Position numbers and translations under genes: made by a program. This document shows, piece after piece, positions 43,482 to 52,455 of a stretch of DNA of 64,000 bases. Below the pieces are notes generated by a model, which did not search any database, had not been told where the DNA came from, and saw only the letters and a list, made by a program, of their open reading frames with translations. Positions within the stretch are counted from its first letter, which is position 1. Each line of letters opens with the position of its first letter. The DNA is taken from positions 372,001 through 436,000 of the forward strand of contig NZ_FOVD01000001.1 in assembly GCF_900115055.1 (NCBI RefSeq). Direction: 5' to 3'. The stretch is from Chryseobacterium oleae. Lineage in GTDB: Bacteria; Bacteroidota; Bacteroidia; Flavobacteriales; Weeksellaceae.

Positions 43482-44012
43482 TTATGATTGATTTGAGTTT
43501 AAAATATCTTTCAGTTTATTTTTAGCGCGGTTCATTCTTACCCGGGCATTACCTTCGGAGATTCCCATCTGTTCTGCAATTTCTTTTCCTGAAAAGTCTT
43601 CCAGATAATAAAAAATAAATGCTTTATCGATGGAGTTCAGCTGGCGGATCGCTTCATACATCTGAACCAGTTTTTCTTCCTTTCCATAATCATATTCATC
43701 CTGGATCACTTTGTATCCGGTAAAATCTTCATTAGAGATAAAACTTCTTCTTTTCTCCGATTTCAGGAAAATAATAGCCGTGTTGAGGGCAATTCTGTAA
43801 AGCCAGGTAGAAAATTCGCTCTGTCCCCTGAAGCTGGGATAGGCTTTCCATAGCTGGTAGGTGATTTCCTGAAAAAGATCATCGCGGTCGTCTTTTTCGG
43901 ACATGTACATTTTGGAAATCTTAAAAATGATTCCTTTATGCTTTTCTATTTTGTCTAAAAATTCCTGCTCTAATGAGTTCATATTTTCGGGCTCTATAGA
44001 GTTAGTTTTCAT
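43482..44012 (-). CDS. ECF-type RNA polymerase sigma factor (module 2)
   Basis: A 176-aa group IV sigma factor. Region 2 contains DDLFQEITYQLWKAYPSFRG and STWLYRIALNTAIIFLKSEK. Region 4 contains LNSIDKAFIFYYLEDFSGKE and IAEQMGISEGNARVRMNRAK. It is clearly paralogous to 45334-45843. The internal ATG at 43982 (MNSLEQEFLDKIEKHKG) matches the paralogue's start, so the extra ten N-terminal residues may not be made. A strong terminator-like hairpin lies about 35 bases upstream of the ATG. Confidence 0.94.
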   Translation of the reverse strand: MKTNSIEPENMNSLEQEFLDKIEKHKGIIFKISKMYMSEKDDRDDLFQEITYQLWKAYPSFRGQSEFSTWLYRIALNTAIIFLKSEKRRSFISNEDFTGYKVIQDEYDYGKEEKLVQMYEAIRQLNSIDKAFIFYYLEDFSGKEIAEQMGISEGNARVRMNRAKNKLKDILNSNQS

Positions 44013-44046
44013 TGTAAAAAAATGTTACAGATATTTTTTGAGAAGA

Positions 44047-44080
44047 TAAAAAAAAACCCGACAGAAAATTTCCTGCAGGG
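44047..44080 (-). terminator. Hairpin plus T-run in the leader of the second sigma gene
   Basis: On the minus strand CCCTGCAGGAAA pairs with TTTTCTGTCGGG (one mismatch, G-U pairs), followed by nine T. It lies about 35 bases upstream of the sigma start codon, so it may be an attenuator. It closely resembles the hairpin at 44408-44438, which may be its duplicate. Confidence 0.7.
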
Positions 44081-44407
44081 CCCCATTGTGTGTTTTTTTT
44101 AGTTTTACTCCAACGATGTTTCAGAAAACAAAGTTTTTGTACGAATTAATTGTAATCTATAAACCTACTCATGAATGGCTTATATCTTAAATTGAACAGT
44201 CAGTTAAAAATTTGAACAGTCAAAGTCCGAATTGGACACTAACATTTTATGATTCTAATAGTTAGTAGAAAAAAAACAAAAATGTTACACCATTCAGGGA
44301 AAAATTATCATTAAAAAACCACAATATATTTCTTTACATTTCTGTAAGCTTTGCAAACCCTTTGATATTGCCTGTTTTCAATAATTACAATGTTTATTTA
44401 TTATTCT

Positions 44408-44438
44408 AAAAAAATCCCGGCAGAAATTTCTAACGGGA
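44408..44438 (-). terminator. Terminator after the first membrane gene of the duplicated modules
   Basis: On the minus strand TCCCGTTAGAAA pairs with TTTCTGCCGGGA (mismatch at one pair), then seven T. The gap 44013-44507 holds only this and the similar hairpin at 44047-44080. Confidence 0.85.
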
Positions 44439-44507
44439 CTTAATCTATCTTTTAAAATTATTTTACTCTGTTAATTCAAAGCTCTGGTTTATTTTTCAAC
44501 TAAACAA

Positions 44508-45323
44508 TTAATTCAATCTGTCCAATGCTTCCATAAGAATATGAAGATCAATAAAATGAAGCTTTACACCAATGATAATGAAAATCAGAAGAACCAGCGT
44601 CAGAAATATGATGATAAAAATATACACCGAAACAAACCATATCACCGTATTCAGGATATTTCCCTGAAGTCCGAATTTATTCATGAAAAATCTTTGAGAA
44701 CGTTCAAACCATGAGTTTTTCCGGGGTTTCTTAGGTTCTATTTCAAGACCGTTCAGTTCGTCTACCAAACGGATAACATCTTCTATATACCGTCCGTACA
44801 TATAATAAATCCAGTATTTGATCACAAACCACACCAGCATCAGCGTAATGAGAAAACTGATTCCGAAAATGGCAAGATTATACGTCATTTCAAAATGAAA
44901 GCTGATCTTGATGAGAGACAACAGGAAAGCCAGCGGAATATAAGAAATGTAATAGGAAATGTAGATTTCTTTCGATATTAAAAGTTGTGTTTTAAGGTTA
45001 AACAAATCATAATTTGTATTGATACTGCTGTTGCAGAGCATTTTATAAAGTTTGAGAAAACGGGAATAAAAATAAATAATAAAAGCAAGTGTTAGTGCGA
45101 CGACAAATGCCGATATAATAACGATATTGACATCTCCTGAAGCAAACGGAAACCCCATCAGAAGCATAGGCAGGGTGACGACCATCAGCCAGAATTCTGT
45201 CTGCATATTAATCTTTAGCATCCGCATCGGCGAATGAATTTCACGCTGTTTTTCAAGAGAAATCTCAGGCAGATCCTGCCTGTTATCTTTATCCCAAAGT
45301 TCTTTAAAATTTTCTAACTCCAT
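44508..45323 (-). CDS. Membrane protein paired with ECF sigma factor (module 1)
   Basis: A 271-aa membrane protein of the family of 42875-43465 but with a C-terminal extension. It has a cytosolic N terminus (MELENFKELWDKDNRQDLPE, then ISLEKQREIHSPMRMLKIN) and helices at about 45-63, 68-88, 122-140 and 147-168. A cytosolic loop (GLEIEPKKPRKNSWFERSQR) and a further helix near the end (FVSVYIFIIIFLTLVLLIFI) follow. It lies 10 bases after its sigma gene. The extension is the main difference from the second copy and could give it another partner. Confidence 0.8.
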   Translation of the reverse strand: MELENFKELWDKDNRQDLPEISLEKQREIHSPMRMLKINMQTEFWLMVVTLPMLLMGFPFASGDVNIVIISAFVVALTLAFIIYFYSRFLKLYKMLCNSSINTNYDLFNLKTQLLISKEIYISYYISYIPLAFLLSLIKISFHFEMTYNLAIFGISFLITLMLVWFVIKYWIYYMYGRYIEDVIRLVDELNGLEIEPKKPRKNSWFERSQRFFMNKFGLQGNILNTVIWFVSVYIFIIIFLTLVLLIFIIIGVKLHFIDLHILMEALDRLN

Positions 45324-45333
45324 TTGTTTTGCT

Positions 45334-45843
45334 TTAAATCTTGTTGCCCTTCTGCTTTTCTATAATTTCCTTCAGTTTTGTTTTTGCCCGGTTCATTTTC
45401 ACACGGGCATTCACCTCAGTAATTCCCAACTGGCGGGCGATTTCCTTGCCGGGAAAATCTTCCAAAAAGAAAAAGATAAGCGCCTTGTCTATAGGGCTGA
45501 GCTGGTGGATTGCTTCATACATCAGCTTCATATTTCTATCATCTGCATCATTATAGGATTCTTGCGGAACAACAAGATTTTCTATTCCCTGATTTTGTAT
45601 AAAACTACGTTTTTTTTCGCTACGCAGAAATACGATCGCGGTATTAAGTGCAGTCCGGTAGAGCCATGTAGAGAAGTCACTCCTCCTCTGGAAATCGCCG
45701 TATGATTTCCAGGCTTGATAAATGATCTCCTGATAAAGATCATTCTGATCATCCTGATCGTCCATATACATTTTAGAGATCTTGAAAATGACACCTTTGT
45801 GTTTTTCAATTTTCTCTAAAAATTCTTTTTCCATTAAAGACAT
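45334..45843 (-). CDS. ECF-type RNA polymerase sigma factor (module 1)
   Basis: A 169-aa group IV sigma factor. Region 2 contains DLYQEIIYQAWKSYGDFQRR and STWLYRTALNTAIVFLRSEK. Region 4 contains LSPIDKALIFFFLEDFPGKE and IARQLGITEVNARVKMNRAK. It is a close paralogue of 43482-44012. It is the first gene in the minus-strand series sigma, membrane, sigma, membrane. The start at 45843 gives MSLMEKEFLEKIEKHKG; a second Met three codons on is an alternative. Confidence 0.94.
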   Translation of the reverse strand: MSLMEKEFLEKIEKHKGVIFKISKMYMDDQDDQNDLYQEIIYQAWKSYGDFQRRSDFSTWLYRTALNTAIVFLRSEKKRSFIQNQGIENLVVPQESYNDADDRNMKLMYEAIHQLSPIDKALIFFFLEDFPGKEIARQLGITEVNARVKMNRAKTKLKEIIEKQKGNKI

Positions 45844-45990
45844 GCTCGAAACTCTACTCGTACAATAGTATTTTTAAATCAAATACTAGATAAAAACTAA
45901 AAACTCCACGTGTCAAAGTACAAAATCCTCAAAAAATAAAGAAATTTAATGAGGATTATTATTTTATGTTAAGTAAATCAGAAAATCCGA

Positions 45991-47619
45991 CTAGAAAATA
46001 TAGTCTGTGCTTAAAAAATTAGAATCATGTTCTCTGACGATGGTATTTAATAATTTCTTGTTGGAGTCTGTCAGTTTTGCAGCCACCAGAGATCGGATGG
46101 AGAATGAACGGAGCGCATCAAAAACAGAAAGCGTTCCTTCTGCACTGTCTTTTCTTCCGGTAAACGGAAAAACATCCGGTCCACGTTGTGCCTGGCAGTT
46201 GATATTCACACGGCTTACCAGATTTACAAACGGGTCAATTAATCTGGAAACTTCCTGAGGATCTTCACTGAAAATACTCACCTGCATTCCATGAGATGCA
46301 TTCACCTGATAATCGATAGGCTCTTCTATATCTTCAAACGGAACCACCGGAATCACCGGACCGAACTGCTCTTCATGATACAGTTTCATATCACTGTTAA
46401 CCGGATACACCACAGCAGGAAAGACAAAAGATTCTTCAGTAAATCCTCCGTTTTCATTTAAAACTTTCGCACCTTTAGCCAAAGCATCTTCAATGCATTC
46501 TTTCAGATACGGCGGTTTATTCACTTCAGGAAGCGGTGTCACCTTTACGTCTTTTTCCCACGGAAGTCCGGGTTTCAATGCGGAAACAGCAGCACTTAAT
46601 TTTTGGGTAAATTCCTCTGCTATTTCTTTCTGAACAAAGATCAGTTTCAATGCGGTACAGCGCTGTCCGTTGAAAGACAATGCTCCCAAGATGCATTCGC
46701 TCACTGCTACATTTAAATCTGCTTTTTTGGTTACGATGGCTGCATTTTTAGCATCAAGACTCAGAATAGCACGGAGACGGTTCACTTTAGGATGCAGTTT
46801 CTTCAGTCCATTCGCCACTTTGCTGGATCCGATAAAAGCCAGAACATTTACTTTTCCACTTTCCATAATAGGAGTAATGATTTCTGAACCTTTGCCGTAA
46901 AGCGTGTTGACTGTTCCTTTCGGGAAGGCTTCTTTAAAGGCGTTCAGTAAGGGATAATGAGCCAAAACACCATGCTTTGGAAGTTTAAACAAAATGGTGT
47001 TTCCCATGATCAATGCCGGAATCAATGTGGTGAAGATTTCATTTAAAGGATAATTAAACGGCCCCATACTTAAAACAACGCCCAGCGGAGCTCTTCTGAT
47101 CTGTGCAATGGTGCCCTCAGCTTCCTGGAAACGGGAAGATTCTCTGTCCAAATCTTTCAGGGCATCAATGGTCTGGTTGATATAATCTACAGTCCTGTCG
47201 AATTCTTTAGTGGAATCTGCTAAAGTTTTCCCGATCTCCCACATGAGCAGCTTAATCACAAGATCACGCTGCTCGATCATCAGATAAACAAATTTCTGCA
47301 TACACTGAATACGCCCTTCTACAGACATCGTAGGCCATTCCCCGAGACCATTATCGTAAGCTTTAACCGAAGCTTCAAGAACTTCCATCGCTTCTTTCGG
47401 ACTGATATTCGGGATACTTCCCAGCAATTTTCTCTCGAGACCGTTTTCCGTAGGAATGCAGACCGGCGAATAAATATTCTGAACCTCCCCTTCCCATTCC
47501 ACCAGCTCTCCATTGAGAAGATAGACTTTCTGATGAATCTCCTGTACTTTAAATTCTTCCGGAATTTCGTTTTCACTTTTAAAAATATCCTGAAATAACG
47601 GCTTATTGACTGAATCCAT
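45991..47619 (-). CDS. Aldehyde dehydrogenase family protein, GapN (NADP-GAPDH)-like
   Basis: A 542-aa ALDH-fold enzyme resembling non-phosphorylating glyceraldehyde-3-phosphate dehydrogenase. The cofactor and catalytic pieces are LGVVLSMGPFNYPLNEIFTT, the Glu in ILSLDAKNAAIV (Lys/Asp-rich variant), nucleophile Cys in FNGQRCTALKL, and PFTGRKDSAEGTLSVFDALR at the end. The N-terminal 60 residues (FKVQEIHQKVYLLNGELVEW) are longer than in classical ALDHs, as in GapN of this phylum. It would make 3-phosphoglycerate and NADPH from GAP, but substrate choice is family inference, so I leave the symbol out. Confidence 0.82.
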   Translation of the reverse strand: MDSVNKPLFQDIFKSENEIPEEFKVQEIHQKVYLLNGELVEWEGEVQNIYSPVCIPTENGLERKLLGSIPNISPKEAMEVLEASVKAYDNGLGEWPTMSVEGRIQCMQKFVYLMIEQRDLVIKLLMWEIGKTLADSTKEFDRTVDYINQTIDALKDLDRESSRFQEAEGTIAQIRRAPLGVVLSMGPFNYPLNEIFTTLIPALIMGNTILFKLPKHGVLAHYPLLNAFKEAFPKGTVNTLYGKGSEIITPIMESGKVNVLAFIGSSKVANGLKKLHPKVNRLRAILSLDAKNAAIVTKKADLNVAVSECILGALSFNGQRCTALKLIFVQKEIAEEFTQKLSAAVSALKPGLPWEKDVKVTPLPEVNKPPYLKECIEDALAKGAKVLNENGGFTEESFVFPAVVYPVNSDMKLYHEEQFGPVIPVVPFEDIEEPIDYQVNASHGMQVSIFSEDPQEVSRLIDPFVNLVSRVNINCQAQRGPDVFPFTGRKDSAEGTLSVFDALRSFSIRSLVAAKLTDSNKKLLNTIVREHDSNFLSTDYIF

Positions 47620-47795
47620 AAATTTTTATTTTTTGATAATTGAGTGTCATTCTAAAATTAAACAGAATAAAGGTAGCCGTTAAAATCGGTTTTAAAAACA
47701 GGCGATTGATAGATTTGCTCTATTTGGCGGGTGTTTGAATTAAAATTAATGTCGGGTACTGAAAAAATGAATAATTTTACTGAAAATAAAATTTC

Positions 47796-48368
47796 ATGTT
47801 TTCAAAATTAGCTTTCAGCACTTTATTGTTTTTCTCAGCATTTATTTTTGCTCAAAACACCAAAACAGCAAATACTGTTCTGATGGGAGGAAAACCGGTA
47901 CATACTTACGCGAAACTTCCTGCAGTGAATAAAGCAGCCCCGAAGTTTACCCTTACAGACGTTACGATGAAGGATCAGACACTTGATTCTTACAAAGGAA
48001 AATACATGATTCTGAACATTTTCCCAAGTGTAGATACGGGTGTTTGTTCAGCTTCTGTCCATCATTTCAATGAAGATGCAGCGAGTATTCCCAATACGGT
48101 TGTTCTTTGTATCTCTAAAGATCTGCCTTTTGCCCAAAAAAGATTTTGTGGTGCGGAAGGAATTAAGAATGTAGTGATGCTTTCAGACTTCCGTTCAGAT
48201 TTCGGAAAAACGTATGGCGTGGAAATCACGGATTCTGTAATGAAAGGTCTATTAAGCAGAGCTGTTGTGGTGATCGATCCTTCAGGGAAAATCATTTATG
48301 AAGAACAGGTTGCTGATATTTCACAGGAACCGAATTATGAAGCGGCGATTGCAGCTGTGAAAAAATAA
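47796..48368 (+). CDS. Exported thiol peroxidase (Tpx-like peroxiredoxin)
   Basis: A 190-aa peroxiredoxin of the Tpx class with signal peptide MFSKLAFSTLLFFSAFIFAQ, so it acts in the periplasm. The peroxidatic Cys84 is in FPSVDTGVCSASVHHF, the resolving Cys118 in KRFCGAEG, and the Arg in SRAVVV. An extra Cys105 (VVLCISKDL) is absent from the cytosolic enzyme at 23667-24164. The local sequence is about 60 percent alike by eye over the catalytic regions. It needs a periplasmic reductant, which is not encoded nearby. Confidence 0.92.
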   Translation: MFSKLAFSTLLFFSAFIFAQNTKTANTVLMGGKPVHTYAKLPAVNKAAPKFTLTDVTMKDQTLDSYKGKYMILNIFPSVDTGVCSASVHHFNEDAASIPNTVVLCISKDLPFAQKRFCGAEGIKNVVMLSDFRSDFGKTYGVEITDSVMKGLLSRAVVVIDPSGKIIYEEQVADISQEPNYEAAIAAVKK

Positions 48369-48393
48369 GCTTTTGCTTTTGGAATAATTTAAA

Positions 48394-48430
48394 AATGGGC
48401 TTCGGCGATCTTCGATCGCCGAAGCCCATT
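48394..48430. terminator. Bidirectional terminator between the exported Tpx and TonB-plug genes
   Basis: A 17-bp perfect stem AATGGGCTTCGGCGATC / GATCGCCGAAGCCCATT with a 3-base loop. The right end overlaps the stop of the minus-strand gene by two bases. Confidence 0.95.
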
Positions 48431-49160
48431 ACTTTTTCATCTTTCCTTTCTTTTTTGTGGTGATGATAATGACACCATTTTGGGCCTGTGAACCGTAAAC
48501 TGCAGTGGCGGAAGCTCCTTTCAGAACATTCATCGTTTTTATAGTATTCGGATCTATTTCCTGAAGGTCCTTAAAACTGATTATTTTTTTATTCACCACA
48601 ACCAAAGGCTTCTGATCCTCCCTCATAGTGGCATGTGCGCCTCCAATCCTAATCGGTGTTTTATCCTGACGATTCTCCGGCATCTGATTAATAATTAACC
48701 CCTGCACTTTCGGCTGGATTTCTTTTATGTTGCCTTCTTTGGGGTTGTTTAAAGCATTTGCCTGAATTATTGAAACAGCTCCCAACAATTTTTGGTCTTT
48801 CTGCTTATTAAATCCATGAAATACAATTTCTCTTATCTCTTCTGTCGCTAAAGTATCCTTGACCGTATTTTGCTGAGCATTTACGGAAACAAAACCTCCC
48901 GTTGTCATCATAAAACCTACCGCAAACTTCGTAAAGAGCGAATTAACAAAAGAATAGTTCAGATCTCTGTTAAGCTGCGATGCATTAAAATTTCCGCAAA
49001 TATTTTCTGAAGAATGAGAAAAAACCTCTATAATTTCCTGATCAGAAGAGATAGTGAAATCCCGGACTGTTTTTGAACAAACAGAACAGAATCTTCCTTT
49101 TTCTTCGGGTGTCATAGCTTCCCAATTTTCGTGACATGGTTTTGGTATGGTGATTTTCAT
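48429..49160 (-). CDS. Plug-domain-only TonB-receptor-like protein with Cys-rich N terminus
   Basis: A 243-aa protein. The first 40 residues hold a conserved motif with three to four Cys (KPCHENWEAMTPEEKGRFC, then SVCSKTVRDF), common at the N terminus of a Bacteroidota family. A membrane helix (about 72-92, FTKFAVGFMMTTGGFVSVNA) follows. The C-terminal half is a TonB-dependent receptor plug domain (TPIRIGGAHATMREDQKPLV, VLKGASATAVYGSQAQNGVI). There is no beta-barrel, so it is not a transporter itself. It could modulate or assemble another receptor; the function is unknown. Confidence 0.82.
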   Translation of the reverse strand: MKITIPKPCHENWEAMTPEEKGRFCSVCSKTVRDFTISSDQEIIEVFSHSSENICGNFNASQLNRDLNYSFVNSLFTKFAVGFMMTTGGFVSVNAQQNTVKDTLATEEIREIVFHGFNKQKDQKLLGAVSIIQANALNNPKEGNIKEIQPKVQGLIINQMPENRQDKTPIRIGGAHATMREDQKPLVVVNKKIISFKDLQEIDPNTIKTMNVLKGASATAVYGSQAQNGVIIITTKKKGKMKK

Positions 49161-49229
49161 AATCTCTTTTTATATAGAGATGCGGGAATGATGGGAAAGG
49201 TTGGAAAGGTTATCTTGAAATAATTATAT

Positions 49230-49895
49230 TCTTGGAACATTTCAGCCTTGCTGAAAATCTTGGATTTTCTTGCGCCTTTGCGATGGTCCAAAAAAAGCAG
49301 AAACAGGTTTCTAGTTGGAACAGCGCAAAGACGCAAATCTTATGACAAAAACACGTTGTAAGGCGCAAAGATTTTATCTCCGATAAAATTGAGTACCGCC
49401 GTCATTGCGAGGAGCAAAGCGACGAAGCAATCTCAACATCCTTCTTGCTGAAAATCTTCGATTTTCTTGCGTCTTAATATTCAAGTGGCTAACAAAACCT
49501 TGCGTCTTTGCGATTACTCAACAAAGCAGAAAACAGTTTTCTAGTTGGAACAGCGCAAAGACGCAAATTTTATGACAAAAATACGTTGTAAGGCGCAAAG
49601 ATTTTATCTCCGATAAAATTGAACATCGCCGTCATTGCGAGGAGCAAAGCGACGAAGCAATCTCACTCCATTCTCCTAGCTGAAAATCTTGGATTTTCTT
49701 GCGCCTTAAATATTCACATAGCTTATAATGCCTTGCGTCTTTGCGCTTTTCCAACAGAAAAATTCCTTTTCAATAATTATTACCATCAAACCTTATAGGT
49801 TTAGATCAGCAGCCAATAAAAAAAATCAGCACTATCTGCAAAATCTGCGCGATACTTCTTTAACCATTTTCACACTGCCATTCGGAGGGATACCA
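49230..49895. repeat. Array of two full and one partial nested-palindrome elements
   Basis: Full copies start near 49323 and 49553 (ATCGCAAAG-type end, core GTCATTGCGAGGAGCAAAGC, end TTGCGTCTTTGCG). A solo right half is at about 49250-49285. The array ends with ACCATTTTCACACTGCCATT and CGGAGGGATACC, which matches the tail of the 53-54 kb array (one or two bases changed). No gene is in this stretch. Confidence 0.92.
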
Positions 49896-49928
49896 TTCTC
49901 GCCACTATTCTCTATAATTTCACAATAT

Positions 49929-50387
49929 CTAATCCCCATCTCCTCCAATAGAACTAAAGTCCTGCGTAGAATAATGTAAGAAAAACAACGCCAGTAAATC
50001 ATCAACCGATTCATCAACCTCAACGTGATAAGTGGGATATTTAAGTTTCTTTTTCTCTTCAGTAATTATTTCTATCAACAGTTTTCCTTTCTCGAATAGC
50101 TGATTGGCTTTACCCAACTTGAAATTATAAATTCTAACATCTGCTCCGGACTTAATGATTCTTTCTTTTCCCAAGTCTGTAAAATAAATGATGCCTCTGG
50201 AGTTAAAAAGTTCTGCATCATTCTTCAGAAAACCTACATTTTTTATATCGAAGCTTCTGGAATTGAAAATAATATAATGTCCTGAAGAAAAGAACTTATT
50301 CATCTCTACAATCCTCCCAATCTCTTTTTGATCTTCTGAGACTAAGACAAGTTGTTTGTTATTAATTTGGGTTGTATACCTTTTCAA
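49929..50387 (-). CDS. Uncharacterised protein, possibly tubby/LURP-like
   Basis: A 152-aa protein with an N-terminal beta-rich region (MKRYTTQINNKQLVLVSEDQ, KEIGRIVEMNKFFSSGHYII). It continues with IKNVGFLKNDAELFNSRGII and ends YHVEVDESVDDLLALFFLHY. The strand pattern suggests the tubby/LURP-one-related fold, but this is only a guess. There is no signal peptide. The stop lies 35 bases from the repeat array, and the start is 7 bases after the TPR gene, so they are co-transcribed. Confidence 0.68.
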   Translation of the reverse strand: MKRYTTQINNKQLVLVSEDQKEIGRIVEMNKFFSSGHYIIFNSRSFDIKNVGFLKNDAELFNSRGIIYFTDLGKERIIKSGADVRIYNFKLGKANQLFEKGKLLIEIITEEKKKLKYPTYHVEVDESVDDLLALFFLHYSTQDFSSIGGDGD

Positions 50388-50394
50388 TAAAATT

Positions 50395-51312
50395 CTATTT
50401 AAGCATTAGGAATATCTTCTTTCTGAAAACAAAAACAATTATGGCCGAGAAAAGCAATGAAAATACAGACAACCCTATTTTGATCATCTCTTCCGTGGAT
50501 TCATCAACCGGACTATATCGGGCTTCTTTACTGTTTGTCATTGATGACAAAGAAATCATCCTTTGTTGTACGATGGGATCTTTAAAACCATAATCTTTTG
50601 CCTTTTCATAATCCATATAGGCTTCATCTTTAAATTTCATTAAAAAAGCCACATTTCCCAAATCAAAAAATAGCTGAGCAATAATTTTATCTTTCGGTTC
50701 TACAAAAGATATCCGCTCATTTAACTGATAAAAAAGAGATTTGCGAAGTCTGTATAATTCCTCTTTGGTTAAATCCGTTTCAGGGTGTTTTCTGTTTCCA
50801 AAATCAGTATGAATTAAAGATTCTGAGGTATAATTTTCACTTCCTTTAATTTTTGCTTTCAAAATATTAGCATGAATCCACTCTGAACTGGAATGGGATC
50901 CGGGATTGATTTTAATAGACTTTTCGATCCATTTTAAAGCCTCAACATTATTCCCTATCAGTTCATATGCCGTCCCCATATTGGAAGCTGTAGAATATCT
51001 GCCGGGAGCAATAGATTCAATACGTTTGTACAATTCTATGGCTTCTTTATATTTTTTAAGAATAATCAGGATATAGCCTTTATCCGACAAATAATCCAGA
51101 TCTTTTGTTCTTTCGTATTCTTTCTCCAGTCCGCCTAAAGTTTTTTCCAAGCCTTCAGGATTGTTAAAACTGTGACCTCTGGGAACAAATCCCTTAAAAT
51201 CCGTATAAATTTCAGTTCCATCTTTAAGTTTTTTGGTCTCTCCATTTAAGCAGGCCAACACCGGAATTGAAAACAAAGAGCAAAACATTAAGCTTAAAAA
51301 GAGCTTTTTCAT
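50395..51312 (-). CDS. Secreted TPR protein with C-terminal membrane helix
   Basis: A 305-aa protein with a signal (MKKLFLSLMFCSLFSIPVLA) and TPR repeats at about 75-145 (YLSDKGYILIILKKYKEAIE; ASNMGTAYELIGNNVEALKW). A helical region follows (FYQLNERISFVEPKDKIIAQ; FDLGNVAFLMKFKDEAYMDY). A C-terminal transmembrane helix (IGLSVFSLLFSAIIVFVF) with a KK tail completes it. TPRs would lie in the periplasm and bind protein partners. The downstream gene is 7 bases away and is probably made together with it. Confidence 0.82.
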   Translation of the reverse strand: MKKLFLSLMFCSLFSIPVLACLNGETKKLKDGTEIYTDFKGFVPRGHSFNNPEGLEKTLGGLEKEYERTKDLDYLSDKGYILIILKKYKEAIELYKRIESIAPGRYSTASNMGTAYELIGNNVEALKWIEKSIKINPGSHSSSEWIHANILKAKIKGSENYTSESLIHTDFGNRKHPETDLTKEELYRLRKSLFYQLNERISFVEPKDKIIAQLFFDLGNVAFLMKFKDEAYMDYEKAKDYGFKDPIVQQRMISLSSMTNSKEARYSPVDESTEEMIKIGLSVFSLLFSAIIVFVFRKKIFLMLK

Positions 51313-51366
51313 AGGCAGTTATCTGAAATTTTACAATAAAAAATTCGAGGTTCGAAATCATGCTAA

Positions 51367-51406
51367 AAATAAAAAAACTTTGCCACAAATCATCAGGTGA
51401 CAAAGT
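51367..51406 (-). terminator. Terminator after the MBL gene
   Basis: On the minus strand ACTTTGTCAC pairs with GTGGCAAAGT (one G-U pair), followed by TTTTTTTATTTT. Confidence 0.85.
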
Positions 51407-51430
51407 CTTTTACAGCTTTATTTTTAACGG

Positions 51431-52213
51431 TTATGATAACCGTTGATTATTTTCAGATTCATCAAGGATTTTACCGTCTTCCAGAATTATATATTCCTGT
51501 CCTGTTTCTTCAGAAAGTCTCTGCAGATCCTGCTGATCAAACTTTTTGGGAAGATAAAATTTCTCATGTTCGAATAAACCATAATGTATGGGAACCAGTT
51601 TTCCGGCGTGCAAAAGATGAGCTGCCGTAAAAGCTTCTTCCAGATCCATTGAAGCAGGAACCGGACTGTATTCCAAACCAATCACTTCGAAATTTACGAC
51701 CACTCCATTCACCGGTAAAAATGCATAATCTATGTTTTCATTTTCCTTTCCTAGTTTCCAGAACTGATTATGCCAGATCGTATCTCCGCCGTGAAAAATT
51801 TTGGTCTGTGGATCTTCTACAATCCACGAGCTCTGAATTTCGCCCACCCCATCCATCGCAAACACAGGTTTAAATGTGATATTATTCTCCGTGAACGTTT
51901 CATTTAAATCCAGAACAATCATTTCAACGTCTCCGACATATTTCCTTACGATCTCCTCCAATCCCGAATATACAATCAGTTTTCCCTCTTTTTTCAGGCA
52001 TTTCTCTATCATCTTCTTATCAAAATGATCCAGATGCATATGCGTAAAAAGAATGTAATCCGCCTGCAGATCCTCAGAAAATACCAGCAGCTTTTCCACG
52101 GCATCGCCTAAAACAGGTTTATAGTAAGAGAAATCTTCTACAGCATCTATCAGTACCGTTTTGCCACCGGAAACAAGCTTTATTCCGGCCCAGTTAAGTT
52201 TTTGTATTTCCAT
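51431..52213 (-). CDS. MBL-fold metallo-hydrolase
   Basis: A 260-aa zinc hydrolase of the UlaG/YtkL-like group without a signal peptide. The start is METI-type MEIQKLNWAGIKLVSGG. The metal motif is ILFTHMHLDHFDKKMIEKC, followed by IFHGGDTIWHNQFW and a late KLVPIHYGLFEHEKFYLPKK. Members hydrolyse phosphodiester or lactone bonds, and many are of unknown substrate. The ATG at 52213 replaces an upstream TTG. It is monocistronic with a terminator. Confidence 0.9.
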   Translation of the reverse strand: MEIQKLNWAGIKLVSGGKTVLIDAVEDFSYYKPVLGDAVEKLLVFSEDLQADYILFTHMHLDHFDKKMIEKCLKKEGKLIVYSGLEEIVRKYVGDVEMIVLDLNETFTENNITFKPVFAMDGVGEIQSSWIVEDPQTKIFHGGDTIWHNQFWKLGKENENIDYAFLPVNGVVVNFEVIGLEYSPVPASMDLEEAFTAAHLLHAGKLVPIHYGLFEHEKFYLPKKFDQQDLQRLSEETGQEYIILEDGKILDESENNQRLS

Positions 52214-52279
52214 AATTTTTTTCAACAAAGGAAAAAATTGATGGCGCTGTAAACAATAAACAAAAGATAATTAATTAGC

Positions 52280-52455
52280 TAGATTTCAGATTTCAGACAT
52301 CAGACATGAGACCTATTGCAGTAGTAAAGTTTCGGGCTACGAACCAGCAACTGTCAACCAGCAACAAACTCCCCACTCACTCCCAACTCCTCAAACTCCA
52401 AAACTCTCCTACTCTCACCTAAAACTCTCCCACTCTCAAACTCTCAAACCCTAAT
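52280..52455. repeat. Low-complexity intergenic words
   Basis: TTTCAGATTTCAGACATCAG words at the left, then CCAGCAACTGTCAACCAGCA (as near 24315), then degenerate ACTCTCCTACTCTCACC and CTCTCAAACTCTCAAACC words that run up to the stop of the Crp gene. Confidence 0.85.
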
